Assembly (NCBI RefSeq): GCF_023100685.1 | Contig: NZ_CP090064.1 | Span: 2,976,001-3,040,000 of the forward strand | From: Proteus vulgaris | Lineage (GTDB): Bacteria > Pseudomonadota > Gammaproteobacteria > Enterobacterales > Enterobacteriaceae | Direction: 5' to 3' | DNA length: 64,000 bases | Part shown: positions 9,062 through 15,986 of the stretch, piece by piece | Position numbering within the stretch: position 1 is the stretch's first letter | Layout of the letters: each line of letters starts with the position of its first letter | Program-made: the position numbers and the translations under genes | Notes under the pieces: generated by a model | The model's database searches: none | What the model was told of the DNA's origin: nothing | The model's input: only the letters and a program-made list of their open reading frames with translations

Positions 9062-9766
9062 ATGTTAAACGAACAAAACCGTAATGAATTTTTGCAAACT
9101 ATTGCTGAAAAATTAGGGCGTCCAATTGCGCATAAACCGCAACCACAACCAACTCCAGTGAATAATTTAGCTAAAACACGTTTAGCTAATCTGAGTCAAG
9201 ATGAATTGTGCAAAGAATTTACCGATTTTGCACAAACCCAAATGGTGAAATGTGTTGTTAGTAAACCAGAAGAGCTCATTAATAGCTTAATTGATCTCTG
9301 TGAAAGCTATGATTGTAAAGGCTCAGTGGTAATAAGTGGTGATGATCGCCTAAATGCACTAGGTGTAACAAAAGCTATCAGTGAAAAATACGAAACCTAT
9401 ATTTGGAACCCAGAACTTGGTCATGAAAATATTATTCATGCGGAACGCTCTCAAATTGGAATTGTATTTGCAGAAGCGGGTCTGACTGAATCTGGAGGGA
9501 TTGTCTTATTTTCTTCACCAGAAAAAGGACGTGCTGTTAGTTTATTACCTGAAACATCAATTGTTATTCTACGTAAAAGTGATATTTTGCCTCGAGTAGC
9601 TCAAATTGCTGAACGTTTACATAAAATGGCACAAGAAGGCGTAAGAATGCCGTCTTGTATCAATTTAATTGGTGGTGCAAGTTCTACAGCAGACATTGAA
9701 TTGATTAAAGTATGGGGGGTTCATGGCCCTGTTCATGCGGCTTATTTGATCATAGAAGATTGTTAA
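9062..9766 (+). CDS. lutC: L-lactate dehydrogenase complex subunit LutC/LldG (YkgG)
   Basis: A 234-aa LUD-domain protein with the family segment 'GIVFAEAGLTESGGIVLFSS' (about residues 137-156) and C-terminal 'GGASSTADIELIKVWGVHGP'. The start at 9062 is preferred over an in-frame ATG at 8936 inside lutB: it gives the normal family length, sits one base after the lutB stop, and has AGAAGG upstream. It is the third subunit of the lactate dehydrogenase complex. No lactate-responsive regulator gene accompanies the operon in this window. Confidence 0.92.
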   Translation: MLNEQNRNEFLQTIAEKLGRPIAHKPQPQPTPVNNLAKTRLANLSQDELCKEFTDFAQTQMVKCVVSKPEELINSLIDLCESYDCKGSVVISGDDRLNALGVTKAISEKYETYIWNPELGHENIIHAERSQIGIVFAEAGLTESGGIVLFSSPEKGRAVSLLPETSIVILRKSDILPRVAQIAERLHKMAQEGVRMPSCINLIGGASSTADIELIKVWGVHGPVHAAYLIIEDC

Positions 9767-10246
9767 TTCAATATAAATCAACAATAAAAAGTACGATAAC
9801 TAAATAACTTAAAGTCATGGTCAAAGGATTGACCAACATAAAAAGGTATATAACACCTTAGAATTACTGATAAAGTTCCCATTTTCAGATGGGAACTTTG
9901 ATCTACACAATCAATGTGAATAATTTTTCTCAATTTTTTCAGCTCAATACATCACCTTCAACAACCCAATTTTCAAAGAATTTTCAATATTATTGACTGA
10001 TAAGTTAATATCATATTAATACAAGTGTTACATCCTCCCTTTAATACTGATAAAAAATTCTTTCAAAAAAAGCTTATTATTTTAATATTTATACTATTAA
10101 AAAACATAAAATAATGTCTAGTTTGAAATCTGATATTAATAAAAACTACCTATTTATAATATTAATAATACTCTTGTTTTATTTATTCCATCATTAATAA
10201 AACATAAAGATATTTTAACTTTCAAAATATAAAAAGGTATTAAAAA
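9767..10246. other. Intergenic region between lutC and the 181-aa orphan gene
   Basis: A 480-bp AT-rich gap holding the hairpin at 9872-9899. The last 200 bp, upstream of the orphan gene, are especially AT-rich. No further gene or recognisable operator was seen. Confidence 0.6.
9872..9899. terminator. Perfect hairpin downstream of lutC
   Basis: AAAGTTCCCAT and ATGGGAACTTT form a perfect 11-bp stem with a 6-nt loop, 105 bp after the lactate operon. No T-run follows on either strand, so it may be an operon-end stabilising hairpin rather than a classic intrinsic terminator. Confidence 0.5.
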
Positions 10247-10792
10247 ATGAGAATATCACAAATAAATCAATCCCCTAGCATCAAAGACCCAGAAACGACA
10301 AAAACGACAAATATATTAATAAAAAACACTAATTTAAAAATGGGGAGTAATCAACAAAAAATAGAAACATTACGAGAGAAAATATTGTTAGATACCGAGC
10401 TAAGTAAAAAGTTAATCAGTGTCTTAGTTAATCATCTTATCGAAATTACAAACCAACAAATTAAGAACGAAAAAACAGAAGCTAATCTCTATTCAGAAAA
10501 ACAAATCAAACTCTTAGGCACCAAAAAAAATAGTATTGATAATAACTTTAAGAAATTAGAAGAAAAACACCAAAAAGCATTTGAATTTACCACACAAAAT
10601 ACAGATGAAATCATACCTAAAATGAATAAAATTCATGACGAAACAATAAAATTAAAAGAAAAAATTATTGAAGAAGTTGATATTTATTTTAGCTCTGATG
10701 ATAAAACTCTTCCAGATAGACTTGGGATTCAGAATTTATCAATGACCAAAATAAATAATTTATTAACAGCTACAAAAAATAAAGATAATTAA
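10247..10792 (+). CDS. Hypothetical protein, helical, Lys/Glu/Asn-rich
   Basis: 181 aa; not recognised. It has no signal peptide, membrane segment or cysteine. The first 20 residues (MRISQINQSPSIKDP...) are polar, Ser/Ile/Asn/Gln-rich and probably unstructured. Residues about 35-140 are heptad-like helices rich in Lys, Glu, Asn and Leu, probably coiled coil. Codon choice is extremely AT-biased (AAA, AAT, ATA, TTA), more so than the neighbouring lut genes, suggesting acquired DNA. Transcribed alone, with a strong terminator behind. The N-terminus resembles those of type III secretion substrates such as ExsE, which matters because an ExsA-like regulator lies elsewhere in the window, but this is only a hint. 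The ATG at 10247 has just a weak ribosome site. Confidence 0.6.
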   Translation: MRISQINQSPSIKDPETTKTTNILIKNTNLKMGSNQQKIETLREKILLDTELSKKLISVLVNHLIEITNQQIKNEKTEANLYSEKQIKLLGTKKNSIDNNFKKLEEKHQKAFEFTTQNTDEIIPKMNKIHDETIKLKEKIIEEVDIYFSSDDKTLPDRLGIQNLSMTKINNLLTATKNKDN

Positions 10793-10818
10793 TTTAAATA
10801 GTCGTTATCTTATTATTT

Positions 10819-10855
10819 CAATAAAGAAAGGTTAATAACCTTTCTTTATTTTAAA
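10819..10855. terminator. Strong bidirectional terminator
   Basis: AATAAAGAAAGGTTA / TAACCTTTCTTTATT form a near-perfect long stem just after the 181-aa gene, with A before and T after, so it can function on both strands. Confidence 0.75.
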
Positions 10856-11037
10856 TAGTATTTAATAATTTAAGTAATTACTCGACTATTTAATAGTTCA
10901 ATGTTTTTTCTTTAAGATAAAATAATCTCAATGTAAATTACACCATTTTCCTTATCATACTGATAGAAAACCCGCTTTTTTTGCAGTAATCTCATGTCAT
11001 TCTTATTGGCAAAATCGCCAGAAAATCATCCAATGGT

Positions 11038-11391
11038 ATGAGCATAATGTTCTACAAATTTACACCTATCATTCTTCTGATAATTTCTAATATTTTTATG
11101 ACGTTCGCTTGGTATGGTCATCTAAAATATGGCAATAAACCTCTGATCATCGTCATTCTTCTAAGCTGGTTGATCGCATTTGTTGAGTATTGTTTTGCTG
11201 TGCCTGCAAATAGAATTGGCCATAATTACTACAGCGCAGCAGAATTAAAGACCATACAAGAAGTGATCACATTAACGATTTTTGCTATTTTTTCTGTCAC
11301 TTATTTAGGCGAAAATTTCACATTAAATCACTTTATTGGTTTTCTTTTAATTGGTGCAGGCGCCTTATTTATTTTTAAAGGCCCTTTTTAA
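11038..11391 (+). CDS. DUF486 / DMT-like small membrane protein
   Basis: A 117-aa protein with four predicted membrane helices (about residues 8-25, 35-53, 76-92, 98-114), matching the DUF486 family ('YGHLKYGN', 'SWLIAFVEYCFAVPANRIG', 'YLGENFTLNHFIGFLLIGAGALFIFK'). The family is related to the EmrE/DMT drug-metabolite transporter fold; a substrate is not established. No strong Shine-Dalgarno is seen. A second ATG at 11047 could also be the start. Confidence 0.8.
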   Translation: MSIMFYKFTPIILLIISNIFMTFAWYGHLKYGNKPLIIVILLSWLIAFVEYCFAVPANRIGHNYYSAAELKTIQEVITLTIFAIFSVTYLGENFTLNHFIGFLLIGAGALFIFKGPF

Positions 11392-11753
11392 GTCCCCTCT
11401 ATAAATAAACAATATAGCTCATTTTTCAACCTTATTTGTCTATGCTTTTTTATGCCTTATCAAAAATGATAGGGCTTCTTTTTATTTAAAACCTCAATTT
11501 TTGATTATTTTTAATACTATCTGGGATGTGCTTTTTACAAGTGTTAAATAATAAAATCACTTATCATTAAGTCATATAGTCTACATAGCTATTTTTTACA
11601 AAATAATAGTCTATTTTGAAATAAATATATTCTGCATACAGAAACATTTCTCTTGAAAAATATTTTTCATTCGGCGCATAATGATTGCTCTAGGAGAAGC
11701 ATCGTTTCTCTACCTTTATTTTTGCTTCTCTTAAACAACGGCACCTTTAAAAC
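11392..11753. other. Intergenic region upstream of the YkgJ-family gene
   Basis: A 362-bp gap. A terminator hairpin (GCCTTATC-aaaaat-GATAGGGC, 11454-11475, followed by TTCTTTTTATTT) ends the DUF486 gene. The remainder is AT-rich promoter-type sequence without other recognisable signals. Confidence 0.6.
11454..11486 (+). terminator. Terminator of the DUF486 gene
   Basis: 8-bp stem with one G-U pair, 6-nt loop, T-rich tail; 63 bp after the stop codon. Confidence 0.7.
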
Positions 11754-11795
11754 GTGCTTTTTGTCATTTTAACGTCAGATAAAATGGTATCTGGT

Positions 11796-12179
11796 ATGAG
11801 CAAACATTCTAATGATTTTATTTATATGCAGGATAATCCCTGTATGCATTGTGGCGCTTGTTGTGCCTATTTTAGAGTTTCGTTCTATTGGGCTGAAATG
11901 GTGAGTGGAGGAGGAGTTGTTCCTGATGAGTTAACTGAGCCACTTACTCCTTTCCTCTCTTGTATGAAAGGCACAAATTCTAAAAAACCGCGCTGTGACA
12001 AACTTATTGGAGAAGTGGGTGAGTGTGTAAGTTGTTCTATTTACGAACAGCGCCCTTCCCCTTGTCGTGAGTTTCAACAATCTTGGGTAAATGGTGTTCC
12101 TAATGAAGCATGTGATCGTGCTAGAGCTGCTTATGGTCTACCACCATTAACACGCACTACGTTACCTCACTCTGCGTAA
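11796..12179 (+). CDS. ykgJ: YkgJ family cysteine-cluster protein
   Basis: 127 aa from the chosen start. Eight cysteines are arranged as CMHCGACC (about residue 15), then SCM, RCDK, CVSC and PCREF, the pattern of the YkgJ/CxxCxxCC family (putative zinc/iron-chelating domain). 'FRVSFYWAE', 'CREF' and '[16 protein letters not shown]' agree with E. coli YkgJ. The frame extends upstream to ATGs at 11754 and 11784; 11796 gives the length closest to homologues, but no start has a good ribosome site. Biochemical function is unknown. Confidence 0.85.
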   Translation: MSKHSNDFIYMQDNPCMHCGACCAYFRVSFYWAEMVSGGGVVPDELTEPLTPFLSCMKGTNSKKPRCDKLIGEVGECVSCSIYEQRPSPCREFQQSWVNGVPNEACDRARAAYGLPPLTRTTLPHSA

Positions 12180-12182
12180 GAC

Positions 12183-12208
12183 ATCAGAGGGGTTAAGCCC
12201 CTCCTGAT
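12183..12208 (+). terminator. Hairpin after ykgJ
   Basis: GAGGGG-ttaa-gCCCCTC core with extended arms ATCAG/CTGAT and one bulge, immediately after the stop codon. Only a weak T tail. Confidence 0.5.
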
Positions 12209-12289
12209 CATTTAACACTATCCAATCTATTTGTTTTTATAAAAAATAAAATTACATCATAAAAAATCATTATTAAATAATACGTTAGT

Positions 12290-12317
12290 TTGACTTTATT
12301 TTTAAATAACCTAATAT
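12290..12317 (+). promoter_or_regulatory. Sigma70 promoter of the micro-operon
   Basis: TTGACT, 16 bp, TAATAT: a near-consensus promoter reading into the two tiny frames at 12392 and 12484. Transcription would start near 12324. Confidence 0.7.
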
Positions 12318-12391
12318 ATAAGGTAATGAATTAATAACGTGTCTTTTGTGAGGTTTTTTATTTAAAAATAGCAATAAATTTGGAGGGCATT

Positions 12392-12481
12392 ATGATCAGT
12401 AGCTCTTTTTTTATCCTTTTCCTTTCTTTTATCTGTTCTACTGCTGTCGTTAGTATGTTACTCGGTGGCTTAGAGGAATAA
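12392..12481 (+). CDS. 29-aa small membrane peptide (unannotated)
   Basis: ATG at 12392 is preceded by a textbook GGAGGG eight bases upstream. The 29-residue product begins MISSSFFILFLSF and ends MLLGGLEE: a single hydrophobic helix (about residues 6-24) with an acidic tail and no basic residue, the design of a small inner-membrane protein. It has its own promoter (12290-12317) and an operon-end terminator (12521-12556), and nothing else lies between. It resembles none of the small E. coli membrane proteins I could recall. It could be an accessory subunit of a membrane enzyme, a stress peptide or a type I toxin; the lack of positive charge argues against the toxin option. Confidence 0.65.
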   Translation: MISSSFFILFLSFICSTAVVSMLLGGLEE

Positions 12482-12483
12482 TT

Positions 12484-12522
12484 ATGAATATTTCTGATGA
12501 AAATATTCTTTCCCAGAAATAA
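12484..12522 (+). CDS. 12-aa peptide frame coupled to the 29-aa gene
   Basis: ATG two bases after the stop codon of the 29-aa gene; the GAGG encoding its terminal Glu codons serves as ribosome site at 7 bp. The product is MNISDENILSQK. The TAA runs into the terminator stem. It may be translated by coupling, or may only serve to carry ribosomes to the terminator. No function can be assigned. Confidence 0.35.
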   Translation: MNISDENILSQK

Positions 12523-12556
12523 TGCCCATACTTTACATAAAATTAGTATGGGCATT
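12521..12556 (+). terminator. Terminator of the micro-operon
   Basis: AATGCCCATACT / AGTATGGGCATT, 12-bp perfect stem, followed by ATTTTACTT. Transcript length from the predicted start would be about 230 nt. Confidence 0.75.
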
Positions 12557-12660
12557 ATTTTACTTATCGTTTAGTTTTTAGATTTATTTTGTTGTTATTA
12601 CTTCTATTTTATTTTTTATAAAAATTAAAAGTTTCTATTTTCTCTAATACCTGTTTTTAT

Positions 12661-13248
12661 TTAGTAAACAAAATGCCCCGTTATTTTCCATGAAAATAAA
12701 ACATCTTCGGCAACTTGTCCAAAGCCAATATTATGCATGACAAGATAACGTTGATTGTCCCAACTCTTTTTATTTACCACGATACCAATATGAGGACGAC
12801 CGTTGTCTAAACGCCAACTAACGATATCACCGGGTACATAATCTTCTGCATTTTTGGTAATAGGCTTTACTTTGCCTTTTCGTGAGAAAAAAACCTCCAA
12901 ATTAGGCACTCTGCGATGATCTATATTTGTATCTGGCTTATTCAATCCCCACATCCGTTTACTCGGATAAGCTGAAAAATTTGCCTTAATATCTTCATGC
13001 AGTAATTTTTGTAGATCGATATCAATTCCACGATAACTACGAATAATAACGTCGCTACAAACCCCTTTATAAGCAGGAACATCACCATTTGGGTAATCTA
13101 TTTTGCGATAATCAGAGTCATAGATTACGGCTCTTGGTAAATCGGCGGCATATTCCACCAGCTTTTTATTTTGCTCTGCCGTTATTGCTTTGGCACTTGA
13201 AAAAGGAATAATCAATAGAAGCAAAAAGCTGGGTACCGTTATTTTCAT
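12661..13248 (-). CDS. DUF1287 family exported protein
   Basis: A 195-aa protein with a clear signal peptide (MKITVPSFLLLLIIPFSSAKA) and DUF1287 features: 'YKGVCSDVIIRSYRG' (Cys about residue 64, the likely catalytic position of an NlpC/P60-like fold), 'DIDHRRVPNLEVFF' type segment, 'YVPGDIVSWRL' and 'HIGIVVN'. E. coli YijF belongs here. A role in cell-wall peptide cleavage is plausible from the fold but unproven. The start at 13248 was chosen over one 30 bp upstream because it opens directly on the signal peptide and follows GGAG at good spacing. Confidence 0.82.
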   Translation of the reverse strand: MKITVPSFLLLLIIPFSSAKAITAEQNKKLVEYAADLPRAVIYDSDYRKIDYPNGDVPAYKGVCSDVIIRSYRGIDIDLQKLLHEDIKANFSAYPSKRMWGLNKPDTNIDHRRVPNLEVFFSRKGKVKPITKNAEDYVPGDIVSWRLDNGRPHIGIVVNKKSWDNQRYLVMHNIGFGQVAEDVLFSWKITGHFVY

Positions 13249-13372
13249 TATATAATCTCCATGAAAAGTTAAATCCATTATCTTTAAAGAAGGGATTGGG
13301 TGATCTGTTTATACTGATAAAACACAGTATAAAAATATAAGTGGAATCTTAATTCATTTTTAAATATAACAT

Positions 13373-13408
13373 AAAAAAACCGAGCTACTTTTTACAGTAA
13401 GCTCGGCT
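13373..13408 (-). terminator. Terminator of the MFS gene
   Basis: On the minus strand, CCGAGCTTACTG... pairs with ...AGTAGCTCGG and is followed by six T. Located 45 bp after the MFS stop codon. Confidence 0.75.
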
Positions 13409-13451
13409 GATAATAAAATGAAAGAGAAAAAGATCAAAGTAAGAGAAATTG

Positions 13452-14642
13452 TTAGTTCAACACAATATGGCTTTTGCGCCGTAAGCTGGCAAAAAGCATA
13501 TAAATCGCTGTCACTAATAACACCACAAAGAAGAAGTTCATAATGCCATTATTAGCAGCTTGAGCCATAAACATTCCTGCACCTAAAGGTCCAATGGCAG
13601 AACCAATGCTATAACTTAATAACATGATTTGTGTGATTGCAACAATATAGCTTGCATTAACATGATCACACGCCAAAGTGATAGCGATAGGATAAAGTGC
13701 AAAAGAAGACATTCCCAATAACGCCAGTGCTATTATAAGCACCATATAATCGTTAGAAAGATAAGTCAGCCCCATAGCAAACACGCCCACTAAACACATC
13801 ATCGCTAATAACAACGTTTTGCTGATAGCCACAGACAACTTACTAATAACAGGCTGAATTACCATTCCACCTAAAATAATTGCTGCCATCAACACACCTA
13901 TTTGGTCTGTTGTAAATTGCCCTTGGTTTAATGCTAAGGGCATCATGCCATAAATGCTGCCCATCACCACACCAGAGACCATACAGCCCACTAAAGCGGC
14001 TTTATTTAAACGGCGCATTTGTTTAAGTGATAAACTTTTATGGTCATGCCCTTGGGGTTGCCCTTGTTTAAAAAACAGAGGCGGCAATACTGCAATTAAT
14101 AACAAGGCTAATACCGTCATAAACGGAATTGCACCTTGTGTGCCAATTGCACCAATCGCTAACTGTCCTAATGTTGTGCCACCATACAGCGAGGTCATAT
14201 AAAAACCTAAGCGTTTAGCCCGCTCTTTAGGATTATCGCCAATTAATAACCATGACTCGACCACAACAAAAATACCAGCAACCGCCATACCACCAATAAA
14301 ACGAAAAACCATCCATGCTGATAAATAAGGCATTAAAGGTAATATACCGACAGTCACTGCCAGTAATAATAAAAATACGACGAAAGAAAGACGATGCCCT
14401 ATTCTTGCAATAATAGGTTCTATCATCACTGAACCTATTAATAATCCGATAAAATAAATACTTGCTAACCAGCTAGCATAGAGTGTATCCATTCCAAAAC
14501 TGTCCATAGACAGTGGAATTAAACTCATTAAATAGCCTGACGCGATAGCAAATACCGTTAACCCAGCTACAGGTACTAGTGTACTGTCGCCTTGATGTAC
14601 CAAAGTAGTGTTCTGTTTCACTACCCTCGTCTCCACAATCAA
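13452..14642 (-). CDS. MFS transporter, YcaD-like
   Basis: 396 aa with 12 predicted membrane helices. It resembles the YcaD subfamily of major facilitator proteins: loop 2-3 motif 'EPIIARIGHR', 'VVESWLLIGDNPKERAKRLGFYM' at the end of the first half, and 'GSIYGMMPL' and 'ALLGMSSFALYPIAI' in the second half. The substrate of the subfamily is unknown. Monocistronic, with its own terminator and a perfect 11-bp inverted repeat 45 bp upstream of the start that could be an operator. Confidence 0.85.
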   Translation of the reverse strand: MIVETRVVKQNTTLVHQGDSTLVPVAGLTVFAIASGYLMSLIPLSMDSFGMDTLYASWLASIYFIGLLIGSVMIEPIIARIGHRLSFVVFLLLLAVTVGILPLMPYLSAWMVFRFIGGMAVAGIFVVVESWLLIGDNPKERAKRLGFYMTSLYGGTTLGQLAIGAIGTQGAIPFMTVLALLLIAVLPPLFFKQGQPQGHDHKSLSLKQMRRLNKAALVGCMVSGVVMGSIYGMMPLALNQGQFTTDQIGVLMAAIILGGMVIQPVISKLSVAISKTLLLAMMCLVGVFAMGLTYLSNDYMVLIIALALLGMSSFALYPIAITLACDHVNASYIVAITQIMLLSYSIGSAIGPLGAGMFMAQAANNGIMNFFFVVLLVTAIYMLFASLRRKSHIVLN

Positions 14643-15013
14643 AACGGTTGATAATGCGCTGTTTTCTCGATGCCTGATAGAGGCAATTCTTTTATCTAGG
14701 AGAGATAAAAGAAACTAAGGTGAAAACAGTGGATGGCGTCCCTAAATTCAGGAGACGCGAATATAGCGCTTAAACTGCCATAAATAAAATTATAAAATCT
14801 AATGCCAACAAACAATTTTATTTATATCAATCACGATTATCGTCTTTTCCTACAAAAAAGAAATAGCTTGGTTAAGATATTTATTTTAATAAAAAGATAA
14901 GTCTTTCTTATTAAAATTATTACGGATAAATACGTATTAAATAAAATAAGAAATTGTTATAGCTACCCTATTGTTATCGAATAGGATAGCTAAACTTAAA
15001 GAAGTTATGGTGT
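14643..15013. other. Intergenic region between esterase 3' end and MFS start
   Basis: A 371-bp gap. Besides the inverted repeat it has a hairpin AGCTACCCTATT/AATAGGATAGCT (14961-14991) that probably terminates the minus-strand esterase gene. No other gene. Confidence 0.55.
14687..14713. repeat. Perfect inverted repeat upstream of the MFS gene
   Basis: TTCTTTTATCT-aggag-AGATAAAAGAA: perfect 11-bp arms, 5-nt spacer, centred about 58 bp upstream of the MFS start codon. No T tail, so a dimeric regulator's operator is more likely than a terminator. Confidence 0.55.
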
Positions 15014-15871
15014 TTATTTCATGCTTTTTTCTAAAGCAATATTGATGGCATCAGGAATTGAACCACCATGGCCTTTACCTTCAAATAGATAAAATTCACA
15101 CTGTTTTCCTTCATCCAATAAATATTGGCATAACTGGCGTTGCGTTAACCAACTACTGCGCTCTTGATAATTTTTTTGTTGTTCTTCACTTAATTTACTT
15201 AAATCTGGTTTTTCTTCTCTTTCACCTAGCGTTATTGCAATGGAAATGTCATTAGGAATAGCCTGCCATTGCTCTTTTTTTACCCACTCACCGTTTCCCC
15301 ACCATAAAGAAGGGCTTGCTGCTATATAACGTTGAAATGTATCTGGATGATTAAATAAAACGTACAACGTAAATACACCACCAAAAGAGTGACCAAAAAG
15401 AGATTGCTGGGTAACTGAAATATTCTCTTTCGCAAGCTGTTCAAACACATAAGGCCTGACTTGCGTTAGGATAAAATGATAAAAACTCTCTGCATTTCCA
15501 CCACCGCCAAATGCCTCACCTTTTACACTTGGCGTATAATCATGCGTTCTTTCTGTAATAAAATAGGCCTTATCTCCCACATAGCCCACACTAATAATCG
15601 CAGGTAATGGGCTATTTTTTTGTTTTATGGCTTCATTGACCATCAATGGAAATTGCGCATTACCATCAACACCATAAATTAATGTGGTCTTTGTTGTATT
15701 TTTAGGTACAGCAAGAAAAAGGCGATATTGTTTGCCTTCATAAGCGACTTCTTTTTGTGTGATTTGATAATAAGATTGTGCTTGATCTTCAATCTTAGGC
15801 ACTTCTTGGTTTGGTCTGGCTTGAGCAACCGCAGATAACATAATCATTCCACATAACATTAGTATTCGCAT
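15014..15871 (-). CDS. Periplasmic alpha/beta-hydrolase, siderophore esterase-like (IroE/Fes family)
   Basis: A 285-aa protein with signal peptide (about residues 1-18) and an esterase D/IroE-type alpha/beta-hydrolase core: nucleophile elbow 'GHSFGG' (Ser about residue 161) and terminal catalytic-type 'GKGHGGS' (His about residue 268). The oxyanion-side 'YGVDGNAQFP' matches periplasmic IroE. It lies 115 bp downstream of a catecholate-type TonB receptor behind Fur-like sites, so hydrolysis of a tri-catecholate siderophore in the periplasm is the likely role. A bidirectional hairpin separates the two genes, so it may have its own promoter. Substrate identity is inferred from context. Confidence 0.8.
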   Translation of the reverse strand: MRILMLCGMIMLSAVAQARPNQEVPKIEDQAQSYYQITQKEVAYEGKQYRLFLAVPKNTTKTTLIYGVDGNAQFPLMVNEAIKQKNSPLPAIISVGYVGDKAYFITERTHDYTPSVKGEAFGGGGNAESFYHFILTQVRPYVFEQLAKENISVTQQSLFGHSFGGVFTLYVLFNHPDTFQRYIAASPSLWWGNGEWVKKEQWQAIPNDISIAITLGEREEKPDLSKLSEEQQKNYQERSSWLTQRQLCQYLLDEGKQCEFYLFEGKGHGGSIPDAINIALEKSMK

Positions 15872-15939
15872 AAATCAGACACTCTGTCAGTAATATAAAA
15901 AGGTGAACAGTTAAACTGAAAATAATAGAAAGTGATAAA

Positions 15940-15974
15940 AAAATAAACCCCATATAAATACGGGGTTTATTTCA
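15940..15974. terminator. Terminator after the TonB receptor gene
   Basis: AAATAAACCCC-gtatttatat-GGGGTTTATTT type hairpin with T-runs on both strands. Confidence 0.7.
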
Positions 15975-15986
15975 ATTTAGACTCAA

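Noticed and set aside
12358..12555. 65-codon minus-strand frame
   Set aside because: Antisense to the micro-operon, runs through its terminator and lacks a ribosome site.
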